Below are positions 11,636-21,739 of a stretch of DNA of 64,000 nucleotides, piece by piece. Position 1 is the first letter of the stretch, and each line of letters starts with the position of its first letter. The stretch is from Bolinopsis microptera. Lineage: Eukaryota; Ctenophora; Tentaculata; Lobata; Bolinopsidae. The stretch lies in NCBI RefSeq assembly GCF_026151205.1, contig NC_087074.1:5518001-5582000 (forward strand). Direction: 5' to 3'. The translations under genes and the position numbers were made by a program. The notes below the pieces were generated by a model that saw only the letters and a list, made by a program, of their open reading frames with translations, made no database searches and was not told where the DNA came from.

Positions 11636-12060
11636 GACCGTCGACGAGTCCAACTCGGCAAGCGTTTTGGTTGGTTATTATATAAACCAACAATTATGTG
11701 AATGAGCCCTCCAACTCCAAGTCCAGCGCTCACGAAATCTCCGACTAATTAAACACCGATGGCGATAAGGTAACAAAAGGCAAATTACACTCGAGTGTAA
11801 ATTAATAAATTAAAATTGTAAATCAAAAGGCAAATTACACTCGAGTGTAAATTAATAAATTAAAATTGTAAATCATTTGGATTTTGAAACAACTAGCACT
11901 AGCAGTTTTAAAATATTGAATATAGAGCTTTCTGTTGCATCACGTCGTGACCCCCATCATGGCTCATGCATTGTCGTTTCACTAAATAATAAATATCGTG
12001 GCTTTCGCCACGATACAGCCGGGCACTCGTGCGCGGCAGGTCTTCAACTAAAAGTGCAAA
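11636..12060 (+). repeat. Dispersed repeat B, copy 1
   Basis: Starts with GAGTCCAACTCGGC and ends with CGATACAG..GGCACTCGTGCGCGGC..GGTC. A second copy is at 26322-26680 and an inverted partial copy at 27745-27893. Non-coding. Confidence 0.65.
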
Positions 12061-13576
12061 GTGTGACAAGCTTTTTGTAAGTGTAAACCATGGTAAAGAA
12101 CATTGCATTATTATTATATAACTTTATTCAAATTATGCAATTATAACCAATCAATAAAATTAAAGTTTTACGCTCAAATAAAGAAAAACTTTGTGGAAAG
12201 TTTTCAAGCCACGTGGAGGAACTGAAGAAAGTATGAAAATTACAACAAAATTTATAACAAAGCACAAAGATAAACAATTAAGTGCCGCTATTTTAATTTT
12301 AAAGAAAGCGAATATCAAAAATTAGAAATATGTAGTGTGCTTTAAAAAAATGAAACTATTAGTATTACTATTAGTAATACTAATAGTATTATTACAATTT
12401 AACAATTGTGTGTTCATGTTGCAGGTATATAGAAGTTATTTCAAAGTTTCGTTCGCAAGACAAAGACGTGTAGCCGAAACGTCGACAACATGTCGTTTAT
12501 TACACTGATAGTGATATAATGAGTGGAGACTCTCGCTTCGTCCCCAACAATCAAATATGATCGACTTACAAAAGATAACTAAATTGTAAATGAAATTATG
12601 ACTATAATCAATAATGGAGCCAGCTGAGCAGTCTTGAACAAACAAAAGTGAATTCAAACTTTTGACTTAAGCGATGGTGGACACTGGAATTTATCGATTA
12701 TAAAATTGAATGTTTCTTATGCTCGAATTCAGAAACAAAACTAAAACTATATTGCGTTGACGTGTTGTGTGCATTATAGTAAAGGTGGTCACAGGTCACT
12801 ATAATGACTAAGTAACTTCTTCATTAAAGTTAAAAAGTAATAACGTAATATGCATAAATGGTAACATATCCTAAATCTAATCCTATTACGACAGATTATC
12901 CGATTACGACATATGGTACATTGTAAGACTGTATAGTAAATCTAAATGTAACAATGACACAACACACATGGAGCATCGTAGGTTCTCGAGATCAAATTCT
13001 TTTCTCACGTGATCCCTAGCGTACTGTTTCTATGGGGTCTCCAGGTCCAAATATTCGCATACTTTATCGAACTTTATTTGAACGGACATTAATTGGTCGC
13101 TGGAGGCCTTAGCGTTCTTTTTAATGTCCGTTCGAATAAAGTCCGACAAGGTTGAAGGTAGTAGTTAAATTAAATATATCAAATAAATGCCTTTGTGCGT
13201 TCAAATAAAGTCCGAAAAGGTAGTAGTTAAATTAAATGTATTAAATGAATGCCTTTGAGCGTTCATTTTAATGTCCGTTCAAAATTATGTCCGTTCAAAA
13301 AGTCAAAAATGTCCGGTAAAATAACGTCCGATAAGGTAGTACAACGAGTGTTTACATTTTAAGGTAATTATTAGAATTTAGAAAGGGGGCTTCAATATAA
13401 CATCACCAGCGAGGACTAAGGTCAAGGAAACACAGTCAATCTAATTAACGTGATTTCCAAGTCCAGCAATTGATCTAACAAAACACCGCCCATGATCCGA
13501 CACTGCGACAGTAAGTACAAAGTAGCAAGTAAGGGGACAGGGTGGGCTTACACTTCACTTTGTAAGTTCATTACAC

Positions 13577-13658
13577 GGGGGGGGGGGACGGGGGGGCGGG
13601 GGGGGGGGGGGGCACGTTTGCTTTTGTCAATTATGCTCCCCCCCCCCCCCCCCCCCCC
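13577..13658. repeat. Paired G-tract and C-tract (foldback of homopolymers)
   Basis: A 36-bp almost pure G run (interrupted by ACG and a C), 25 bp of mixed sequence, then 21 C. Can form a G/C hairpin or a quadruplex. Same style as the G-tract element ends at 32465 and 48239. Confidence 0.8.
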
Positions 13659-13925
13659 GGCCAGTGGCTTGATATAGTAAAAATAATAAGTTTTGAGATT
13701 TGAAAGTATAATGACGTCTACCTCCTAAAATGTTATTTTGTCAAATGCTGCGCCTTGCATAAGCGATATAATAAAAATAGTGCGTGATCTGATGATGTGA
13801 TCTTAATATAACCGAAGTCCGAAACACGAAAGAAACTTGTACGTCGTTATAGCTTCAAAATTGAAAATGGTCAATCAGTTGGTCACACATACTTGCAAGA
13901 TTTAAAATAAAAGAAAGTGCGGTGA

Positions 13926-13986
13926 CAAATTCAATACTTCATACATTGTATTTGTTACAAATACAATGTATGAAGTATTGAATTTG
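13926..13986. repeat. Perfect 30-bp inverted repeat with 1-nt loop
   Basis: Left arm starts CAAATTCAATACTTC and right arm ends GAAGTATTGAATTTG. All 30 positions pair by eye. Confidence 0.9.
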
Positions 13987-14129
13987 TATGAAGTATATAT
14001 TTTGTATACGGTGCTATAACGAAAACATTTTCTACTAGACTCCAGCCCAGGGTAATCCGATCCGGGTCATCACTCATCCTGGTAATTTTTCGACTCAATT
14101 TTCAATTTTCCCACTGACTTTGTAATTAT

Positions 14130-14135
14130 AACCAT
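14130..14135. repeat. Target-site duplication AACCAT, left
   Basis: AACCAT directly precedes the palindromic element and is repeated at 20566-20571. Confidence 0.7.
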
Positions 14136-14200
14136 AGTAGATAGGAATGTGTGAAGGCCAGTCATCAAGTGGCACCCAGCCACTCACAGCACGCCCTCAG

Positions 14201-14553
14201 GTCACGTGACAGCACGTCACAAGGGTCACGTGACAGATCACATGTCATGTAACCACGTGACAAGCTCGTTAATTAAATGTCAAGGTCACGTGACAAGATA
14301 ATTGACCAATGAGGAGCCAGAACGTCATGATGAATAAATTAATAATCCCGACTGAAGGATCTAAAGTCTGATTAAACGGTTGCCAAGCAGGTTCATGTTA
14401 TTTGAATGACGAATCAATCAATAATCCCGACTAAAGGATCTAAAGTCTGATTAAACGGTTTCCAAGCAGGTTCCTGTTACTTGATCACTGGTCACGTGTT
14501 AAGCTTAGGCATCATGTGACATGAATGTTATTTGATCCTCGAGATCACGTGAC
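14201..14553. promoter_or_regulatory. Cluster of CACGTG E-boxes (left arm)
   Basis: Six CACGTG cores in 353 bp, at 14201, 14225, 14252, 14285, 14491 and 14544. Three are the full palindrome GTCACGTGAC, the preferred MiT/USF-type bHLH-Zip site. Mirrored in the right arm at about 20148-20500. They lie near the element tip, downstream of the arm gene. Confidence 0.6.
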
Positions 14554-14670
14554 AGGAGTCACTTGATTACCCGTTAGAACGTCATGATGAATAATTCAAT
14601 AATCCTGTCTAAAGGATCTAAAGTCTGATTAAACGGCTGCCAAGCAGGCTCCTGTCACTTGATTACTGGT
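14330..14670 (+). repeat. Three degenerate units with ATCTAAAGTCTGATTAAACGG
   Basis: A block containing GGATCTAAAGTCTGATTAAAC and CCAAGCAGG recurs three times in this arm, and in mirror in the other arm (about 20031-20371). Confidence 0.75.
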
Positions 14671-14867
14671 TAAATGATTCTTCACGATTTACCCCGGTCC
14701 AGTCACCACTCCAAATAAGCAGAGGGTGACATAACGAAATGTGGTGTAGGGTTACCATCGCTCGACCTCCTGGAAATTACAAGTCTTATCATCAATTTTC
14801 TGACATTTAAGCAATAGCTACAGTATCTGAACCACATTTTCACCCTTTAAGATATAACAACTGATAG

Positions 14868-14940
14868 GTAGCCTAGTGGTTAGAACATCCGTCTTCTGCA
14901 CAAAAGGTTCAGGGTTCAAAGTCGAGTCTAGGGAGTAGCT
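14868..14940 (+). tRNA. tRNA-like sequence in left arm (probably degenerate)
   Basis: An A-box-like TAGCCTAGTGG is followed 45 bp later by a B-box-like GGTTCAAAGTC, in about 73 bp. The acceptor and anticodon arms do not pair well, so it is a tRNA-derived relic or an internal pol III promoter rather than a working tRNA. Mirrored at 19761-19833. Confidence 0.4.
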
Positions 14941-15158
14941 AAGGCTCCATACCATTCACTATTATTAACTATTAAATTTGCTTGTTATAAATTTGATAAA
15001 TTTCGAGAGACAAATAAAGCTACCGTTTAATTGATAATTTGTTGTTGTCAACATTATAATCATAAATTGAAATCATCAAGAGTAAGATTGGGTACATAAA
15101 TCATTGTATAACAGTTGCACGTTAATGGTGTTCTAGTACAGGTATTTAGTTCCACCAA

Positions 15159-15848
15159 CTACTTATTCAGATAAAGTTTGAGAATCTTATCGACAATAGT
15201 TGTGTTTTCGTTCATCAGTTTGTTTACATCAGATAGACTTGTAGTGGTGATAACTGCATCCAATAGAGATCGTTCTTCCAAACTTAAAATATCTGTTAGG
15301 TCTTTTCCGCTGTCAATTAAACGCTGCTTCAAGACAACAAACAATTCGGTTTTCATCATGTATGAGAATAAAATGTCAAAACATTTATTTTGCTCTTTAC
15401 ACAATTTACTTTGTAACAGGACGTCTAGAGATTTAAGTAAACTCGATATCTTTTTACTGTTTGGTTGTTTGATTGGTACTCCTTTCCGCTTGCCTACGTG
15501 TTGCCAGTCAGTATCAGATTCTAACTCTTTAGCACTATATTCTTTGTTGGACTCATCATCGCTACTTGTTACACCACTAAATTCATCATCACCACTACCT
15601 GGTACATCAGAGTTAGAACCACCTTGCTGAGATTCTTCAGAAACTATTGTATCAGCATCTGAATATACAGAATCAGGACCCTCCATTTTGACATCAATCA
15701 CATCTGAGTTAGCTTTTGACAGCGGCTGTAGAATTGCAGAACTTTCATCCGACTTTCGGTTCTCTCGATGATACCTACTAATGTGTGAGTACAGACTATA
15801 TTTATTGACAAAAGACTTGTCACAGAATGAGCAGGTTACAGAATTCAT
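15159..15848 (-). CDS. Single-C2H2 zinc-finger protein, left-arm copy
   Basis: 229 aa, intronless, intact. Residues 6-27 form one classical finger, C-x2-C-x12-H-x4-H (CSFCDKSFVNKYSLYSHISRYH). Residues 35-120 are acidic and Ser-rich, probably disordered, and about 130-229 form a helical C-terminal domain (SLLKSLDVLLQSKLC, then LLDAVITTTSL). I do not recognise the family. It differs from the right-arm copy at residues 32 (K/E) and 212 (M/I). The start ATG lies 30-odd bp from a TATAAAA and next to the 10-bp array. As the only intact frame in the palindrome, it could be the element's own DNA-binding protein or a captured host gene. Confidence 0.75.
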   Translation of the reverse strand: MNSVTCSFCDKSFVNKYSLYSHISRYHRENRKSDESSAILQPLSKANSDVIDVKMEGPDSVYSDADTIVSEESQQGGSNSDVPGSGDDEFSGVTSSDDESNKEYSAKELESDTDWQHVGKRKGVPIKQPNSKKISSLLKSLDVLLQSKLCKEQNKCFDILFSYMMKTELFVVLKQRLIDSGKDLTDILSLEERSLLDAVITTTSLSDVNKLMNENTTIVDKILKLYLNK

Positions 15849-15884
15849 AACTGCAGTACAAACGTTTTATAATGCTATGCAACA

Positions 15885-16190
15885 ACCATTATATAGCAAT
15901 AATCGCATAAAATCGCAAATAATCGCAAAATAATCGCATATAATAGCATATGATAGCATATAATAGCATAAAATAGCATAAAATTGCAAATAATCGCATA
16001 TAATTGCAAAATAATTGCATAAAATAGCATATAATAGCATATAATCGCATATAATCGCATATAATAGCATATAATAGCATATAATCACATTTAATCACAT
16101 ATATAATCACGTATATTATCTCTTAAAATCACATTTTATTATTTATACTCGCAAATAATTGCATATAATTGCAAATAATCGCATATAGTA
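15885..16190. repeat. 10-bp tandem array TATAATNGCA (gene-proximal, left arm)
   Basis: Units of CATATAATAG/CATATAATCG type with drift (9-11 bp) immediately upstream of the left-arm gene start; mirrored at about 18511-18816. Each unit contains TATAAT. Confidence 0.85.
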
Positions 16191-16718
16191 GCAGGGTGAA
16201 TATGATCCAACTTATGCATTCAACCTATTAAAGATCTTTTCAAAGATTTATTTTCATGCTGATTGCCAAGCATCATCCTGGAGATGGAACTGTAACTCTT
16301 GAGTCTACCAAAGACTGCACCCAACATGTAGGAATACTTCCTAGTGGGGACATTAAAGGACCACACCAGACAGGACAAGGAGATCATGGTAAATTCTACG
16401 TCAACTAGTCAGACGGAGATCATCTTCGAGATCTATCACTTTCTGGATTATCATTCATAACCAGTAGTCAGCGCACCATTGATTTCTGCTTTCAAATGAT
16501 AACTGCTAATACTTTTGTCGATTTTATTGCACAGAAACCAGCATTTGACCGGGACCGGGACCGGGATAGCTCAAAATTGCCAATCCCGGTCGATTACTGG
16601 TGCATGCAACTGACCAGGTTTAGGTATCAGGTGATTTTTCCTGCAATTTGGTAGTTGTGAAACATCACCTTGGATTTCTGTTGTCACAAAACGTACCTTT
16701 TTAGACCTTTTCTCAAAG

Positions 16719-17046
16719 CATATAATAGCATATAATCGCATATAATCGCATATAATAGCATATAATGGCATATAATAGCATACAATAGCATATAATGGCA
16801 TATAATAGCATATAATAGCATATAATAGCATATAATAGCATATAATAGCATATAATAGCATATGATAGCATATAATAGCATATAATAGCATATAATAGCA
16901 TATAATAGCATATAATAGCATATAATAGCATATAATTGCATATAATAGCATATAATTGCATATAATTGCATATAATAGCATATAATTGCATATAATTGCA
17001 TATAATTGCATATAATTGCATATAATTGCATGTAATAATAACATAC
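16719..17046. repeat. Expanded 10-bp array TATAATAGCA, about 33 units
   Basis: Near-perfect 10-bp periodicity. The corresponding right-arm array at 17880-17980 has only about ten units, so one arm has expanded or the other contracted. All frames read through (YAIICYYMLL cycles); not coding. Confidence 0.9.
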
Positions 17047-17351
17047 AATCGCATTCGGTAGACTCAAGAATTACAGTTCAATCGCCAGCATATAATCGCA
17101 TATAATAGCATATAATATCATATAATCGCATATAATAACATTATATAATATCATGTAATCGCATATGATAGCTTATAATAGCATATAATAGCATATATAA
17201 TCGCATTCGGTAGACTCAAGAGTTATAGTAACATCTCCAACATATATTCATATAATTGCATATAATAGCATATAACATCTTATAATCGCATTTAAATGAA
17301 TACCAATGGTCGTTGCGTTTAAATAGATAAAATTAAATGTTTTAAAAGAGC
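17047..17351. repeat. Central spacer with further 10-bp units and broken arm fragments
   Basis: Contains the segment GGTAGACTCAAGA at 17056 and 17209, a piece copied from the arm interior (18391 region), each followed by more TATAATNGCA units. Looks like rearranged arm DNA. Confidence 0.65.
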
Positions 17352-17449
17352 GATCCATCTGGAGAAGTAGGCTAGGCGGGATTTGAACCCGCATTGTCCT
17401 GCATAGGAAAGTTGCCGTTAACTCACTAACCTGAGGCTCCAGATGGACC
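17352..17449 (-). tRNA. tRNA-like sequence with extended terminal stem (degenerate)
   Basis: On the minus strand a B-box GGGTTCAAATCCC is preceded by an A-box-like GGTTAGTGAGTTAACGG. The ends form a 13-bp inverted repeat (GATCCATCTGGAG with CTCCAGATGGACC, one mismatch). It sits close to the geometric centre of the palindrome (17350.5). More likely tRNA-derived than a functional tRNA. Confidence 0.4.
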
Positions 17450-17554
17450 GCTGTTAAAATGAAAATATGAACATGTTTAACAAGATCGTTACGAATATCA
17501 CGTGACGGATGCTTTTATGACGTACTTGCTTCTTATTGGTCAATTAATTGCTAT

Positions 17555-17635
17555 GTGGCACAGTTCGTTAGTCTGCCTGCTTGTGAAATGCCTCGCATTC
17601 ACAGGGTCCCGGGTTCGATTCCCGTCTGTGCCACT
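17555..17635 (+). tRNA. tRNA-like gene with perfect 7-bp acceptor stem
   Basis: GTGGCAC at 17555 pairs fully with GTGCCAC at 17628. A T-arm CGGGTTCGATTCCCG is intact and contains a canonical B box (GGTTCGATTCC). The D-arm side (AGTTCGTTAGTCTGCC) is plausible. The anticodon arm is unusual: GTGAA/TTCAC closing a 10-nt loop, so no anticodon is assigned. Probably a tRNA pseudogene or SINE head, possibly a pol III gene. Confidence 0.5.
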
Positions 17636-17879
17636 AGCTATGGGGAGAGCATCTGAATTTTCCAAGAATCTATTCATGTGGAGTGTGGCACACCACAACA
17701 AAGGTGCATTCTTCCTAGATCAAGAGAACCGTGAGGAGTATGGTATGAGGTGATGTTGTATTGAGTTACATTGTCGGGGGGTCAATTGTCGAGGTGTCAA
17801 TCGTCGGGGGGTTAATTGTCGGGGGTCAACTGTCGGGGGACAATTTTCGCCCACCCAATGGATTATATATGTGATCGAA

Positions 17880-17980
17880 TGATATTACATGCGATTATAT
17901 GCGATTATATGCTATTATATGCTATTATATGCTATTATATGCTATTATATGTGATTTTATGCTATTATATGCTATTATAT
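17880..17980. repeat. 10-bp array, right inner copy, about ten units
   Basis: TGCGATTATA/TGCTATTATA units; mirror of the 16719-17046 array but a third of its length. Confidence 0.85.
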
Positions 17981-18829
17981 GCTTTGAGAAAAGGTCTAAA
18001 AAGGTACGTTTTGTGACAACAGAAATCCAAGGTGATGTTTCACAACTACCAAATTGCAGGAAAAATCACCTGATACCTAAACCTGGCCAGTTGCATGCAC
18101 CAGTAATCGACCGGGATTGACAATTTTGAGCTATTCCCGGTCCCGGTCCCGGTCAAATGCTGGTTTCTGTGCAATAAAATCGACAAGAGTATTAGCAGTT
18201 ATCATTTGAAAGCAGAAATCAATGGTGCGCCGACTACTGGTTATGAATGATAATCCAGAAAGTGATAGATCTCGAAGATGATCTCCGTCTGACTAGTTGA
18301 CGTAGAATTTACCATGATCTCCTTGTCCTGTCTGGTGTGGTCCTTTAATGTCCCCACTAGGAAGTATTCCTACATGTTGGGTGCAGTCTTTGGTAGACTC
18401 AAGAGTTACAGTTCCATCTCCAGGATGATGCTTGGCAATCAGCATGAAAATAAATCTTTGAAAAGATCTTTAATAGGTTGAATGCATAAGTTGGATCATA
18501 TTCACCCTGCTACTATATGCGATTATTTGCAATTATATGCAATTATTTGCGAGTATAAATAATAAAATGTGATTTTAAGAGATAATATACGTGATTATAT
18601 ATGTGATTAAATGTGATTATATGCTATTATATGCTATTATATGCGATTATATGCGATTATATGCTATTATATGCTATTTTATGCAATTATTTTGCAATTA
18701 TATGCGATTATTTGCAATTTTATGCTATTATATGCTATTATATGCTATCATATGCGATTATATGCGATTATTTTGCGATTATTTGCGATTTTATGCGATT
18801 ATTGCTATATAATGGTTGTTGCATAGCAT

Positions 18830-18836
18830 TATAAAA
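18830..18836 (+). promoter_or_regulatory. TATA box candidate of right-arm gene
   Basis: TATAAAA 17 bp before the ATG at 18853, following a long array of TATAAT-containing units; the same arrangement is mirrored for the left gene. Very close to the start codon, so transcription may begin elsewhere. Confidence 0.3.
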
Positions 18837-18852
18837 CGTTTGTACTGCAGTT

Positions 18853-19542
18853 ATGAATTCTGTAACCTGCTCATTCTGTGACAAGTCTTTTGTCAATAAA
18901 TATAGTCTGTACTCACACATTAGTAGGTATCATCGAGAGAACCGAGAGTCGGATGAAAGTTCTGCAATTCTACAGCCGCTGTCAAAAGCTAACTCAGATG
19001 TGATTGATGTCAAAATGGAGGGTCCTGATTCTGTATATTCAGATGCTGATACAATAGTTTCTGAAGAATCTCAGCAAGGTGGTTCTAACTCTGATGTACC
19101 AGGTAGTGGTGATGATGAATTTAGTGGTGTAACAAGTAGCGATGATGAGTCCAACAAAGAATATAGTGCTAAAGAGTTAGAATCTGATACTGACTGGCAA
19201 CACGTAGGCAAGCGGAAAGGAGTACCAATCAAACAACCAAACAGTAAAAAGATATCGAGTTTACTTAAATCTCTAGACGTCCTGTTACAAAGTAAATTGT
19301 GTAAAGAGCAAAATAAATGTTTTGACATTTTATTCTCATACATGATGAAAACCGAATTGTTTGTTGTCTTGAAGCAGCGTTTAATTGACAGCGGAAAAGA
19401 CCTAACAGATATTTTAAGTTTGGAAGAACGATCTCTATTGGATGCAGTTATCACCACTACAAGTCTATCTGATGTAAACAAACTGATAAACGAAAACACA
19501 ACTATTGTCGATAAGATTCTCAAACTTTATCTGAATAAGTAG
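18853..19542 (+). CDS. Single-C2H2 zinc-finger protein, right-arm copy
   Basis: 229 aa, intact, two amino-acid differences from the left-arm copy (E32, I212). Finger at residues 6-27, acidic middle, helical C-terminus. Coordinates are the exact mirror of 15159-15848. In the 453 bp I could compare through an opposite-strand frame, the two copies give the same peptide. This means recent origin or gene conversion between arms. Function unknown. Confidence 0.75.
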   Translation: MNSVTCSFCDKSFVNKYSLYSHISRYHRENRESDESSAILQPLSKANSDVIDVKMEGPDSVYSDADTIVSEESQQGGSNSDVPGSGDDEFSGVTSSDDESNKEYSAKELESDTDWQHVGKRKGVPIKQPNSKKISSLLKSLDVLLQSKLCKEQNKCFDILFSYMMKTELFVVLKQRLIDSGKDLTDILSLEERSLLDAVITTTSLSDVNKLINENTTIVDKILKLYLNK

Positions 19543-19760
19543 TTGGTGGAACTAAATACCTGTACTAGAACACCATTAACGTGCAACTGTTATACAATGA
19601 TTTATGTACCCAATCTTACTCTTGATGATTTCAATTTATGATTATAATGTTGACAACAACAAATTATCAATTAAACGGTAGCTTTATTTGTCTCTCGAAA
19701 TTTATCAAATTTATAACAAGCAAATTTAATAGTTAATAATAGTGAATGGTATGGAGCCTT

Positions 19761-19833
19761 AGCTACTCCCTAGACTCGACTTTGAACCCTGAACCTTTTG
19801 TGCAGAAGACGGATGTTCTAACCACTAGGCTAC
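19761..19833 (-). tRNA. tRNA-like sequence in right arm (mirror copy)
   Basis: Inverse complement of the 14868-14940 sequence with the same A- and B-box-like motifs; same reservations. Confidence 0.4.
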
Positions 19834-20565
19834 CTATCAGTTGTTATATCTTAAAGGGTGAAAATGTGGTTCAGATACTGTAGCTATTGCTTAAATGTCA
19901 GAAAATTGATGATAAGACTTGTAATTTCCAGGAGGTCGAGCGATGGTAACCCTACACCACATTTCGTTATGTCACCCTCTGCTTATTTGGAGTGGTGACT
20001 GGACCGGGGTAAATCGTGAAGAATCATTTAACCAGTAATCAAGTGACAGGAGCCTGCTTGGCAGCCGTTTAATCAGACTTTAGATCCTTTAGACAGGATT
20101 ATTGAATTATTCATCATGACGTTCTGACGGGTAATCAAGTGACTCCTGTCACGTGATCTCGAGGATCAAATAACATTCATGTCACATGATGCCTAAGCTA
20201 AACACGTGACCAGTGATCAAGTAACAGGAACCTGCTTGGAAACCGTTTAATCAGACTTTAGATCCTTTAGTCGGGATTATTGATTGATTCGTCATTCAAA
20301 TAACATGAACCTGCTTGGCAACCGTTTAATCAGACTTTAGATCCTTCAGTCGGGATTATTAATTTATTCATCATGACGTTCTGGCTCCTCATTGGTCAAT
20401 TATCTTGTCACGTGACCTTGACATTTAATTAACGAGCTTGTCACGTGGTTACATGACATGTGATCTGTCACGTGACCCTTGTGACGTGCTGTCACGTGAC
20501 CTGAGGGCGTGCTGTGAGTGGCTGGGTGCCACTTGATGACTGGCCTTCACACATTCCTATCTACT

Positions 20566-20571
20566 AACCAT
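20566..20571. repeat. Target-site duplication AACCAT, right
   Basis: Directly follows the terminal CTACT of the palindrome; equal to 14130-14135. Confidence 0.7.
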
Positions 20572-21300
20572 TATTACTATGTATTATTATTAAGTGTCAA
20601 CCCTACCAGCAACTGCAAACCTCAATCCGGCAACGCCTGAAAAATATTGCATGCCGTATAACACTTGTCTATTGGTATTGTTATTGGACTAACCCCGAGA
20701 AGAAAGTGGCTATACTTCGAAGAAATTTAGACTGGTAACATTTGTCAAATTGCTGTATAAACTTCTTTCAAACTTCGTGAATCGAGATACAAATCTTTTG
20801 CGATGTATTCATAATCAATACATGCACTTATACAAATCACTTGGAATACTTTTGAAAGAATTTGACAAGCTCAAAAGCGCCATGAGTCCGAGAGGCTGTA
20901 GATGAAAATGAATGGAATCTTATCGTGTTAATGCTGCTGTACCTGCAGAGCTGCCAAGAGGTCGAAGATATGTAACTTTCACCTTACAGAATCCAAAACT
21001 CTCTTATGTCTCACTTATTTGACACCACTTGTCGGCTTCGGTCAATTGAAATTGAACGAGTGGTCCTTTTCGTTCCCTTTGGAGGCACCACTAGAAAGAC
21101 TTCTTTGCGAGTTCAAAGACTCTGGCTACGTGACTCGGTGGAGGCTCTTTCTATATGAAAGCTTCAGTAAGAATATTTGTATGCCTATAATTTCATTACA
21201 TGGCTACTAAATGGCTACTAAATAGTGTAAATACACTATATCAGTATATCTGTCAAATGAGTTCAGTTCGTATTCAACTGCACTTTGAATTCCTTTAAAA
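20572..21300 (+). other. Degenerate, possibly once-coding stretch
   Basis: Short frames such as VPAELPRGRRYVTFTL and NPEKKVAILRRNLDW appear in different frames with stops between. This resembles a decayed retroelement C-terminus, but I cannot assign it. Confidence 0.3.
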
Positions 21301-21309
21301 ACTTTTAAT

Positions 21310-21735
21310 GGACCATTAACAGATCAAAGTGTAGTAGAGTTCAACTACCATACTATCAGTTACATCTTGATGCAAGTTAGTAAGGTATCTTGATGCACGC
21401 AAACTACAGTGAAATTCGTTTTTGGACTGCCTTATTTAACTTGAACAGTGAAAAATTTTAATTTAATTTAAATTTATCACAGATCATAGTAACAGACTGA
21501 AGTGTAGCACAGTTTACCTACCACACTATAAGTTATATCTTGATGCAATTGCAAGCTAGTAAGGTATCTTGATGCACGCAAACTACAGTGAAATTCTTTT
21601 TTGGACTGCATTGTTTAACTTGAACAGTGACAAATTTTATTTTAATTTAAATTTATCACAGATCATAGTAACAGACTGAAGTGTAGCACAGTTTAACTAC
21701 ACTTAAACTACGAGACTACAGATATATCCTGATAC
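21310..21735 (+). repeat. 179-bp tandem repeat, about 2.4 units
   Basis: GTATCTTGATGCACGCAAAC recurs at 21384 and 21563, and AGATCATAGTAACAGACTGA at 21481 and 21660, a period of 179 bp. Lies just upstream of the peptide-precursor exon. Confidence 0.85.
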
Positions 21736-21739
21736 AAGT

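Larger units (their letters stand above)
10189..14129. other. Non-coding region rich in foldbacks and dispersed repeats
   Basis: No convincing exon. It contains related blocks at 10620-10840, 11720-11920 and 13070-13330 sharing CTTTATTTGAACGGAC, GTCCGATAAGGTA and ACTCGAGTGTAAATTAA. A 54-bp unit is tandemly doubled at 11775-11880. The block at 13074-13148 folds on itself (GAACGGACATTAA against TTAATGTCCGTTC). One short palindrome is at 12356-12386. Confidence 0.6.
14136..20565. mobile_element. 6.43-kb giant palindromic element, Polinton/Maverick-like ends
   Basis: The first bases AGTAGATAGGAATGTG match the inverse complement of the last bases, and 6-bp direct repeats AACCAT flank both ends. 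The arms are colinear with almost no indels for at least 2.6 kb: gene, tRNA-like and E-box positions all obey left + right = 34701. The arms diverge only at the inner 10-bp tandem arrays and in the 0.8-kb centre (17050-17880). No polymerase, integrase, transposase or capsid frame is present. Polintons are known for 6-bp target duplications, long TIRs and AG/CT termini, so a non-autonomous relative is a reasonable inference; a foldback transposon or a segmental palindrome are alternatives. Each arm carries one 229-aa gene reading outward. Confidence 0.75.

Noticed and set aside
16571-17067. Open frames rich in YAIICYYMLL
   Set aside because: Translation of 10-bp tandem arrays; no codon or domain logic.
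15178-19523. 150-aa frames antisense to the C2H2 genes
   Set aside because: Shadows of the 229-aa frames; no domain or start context.
20572-21300. A retroelement C-terminus or host gene
   Set aside because: Only short pieces in changing frames; no motif strong enough to name.
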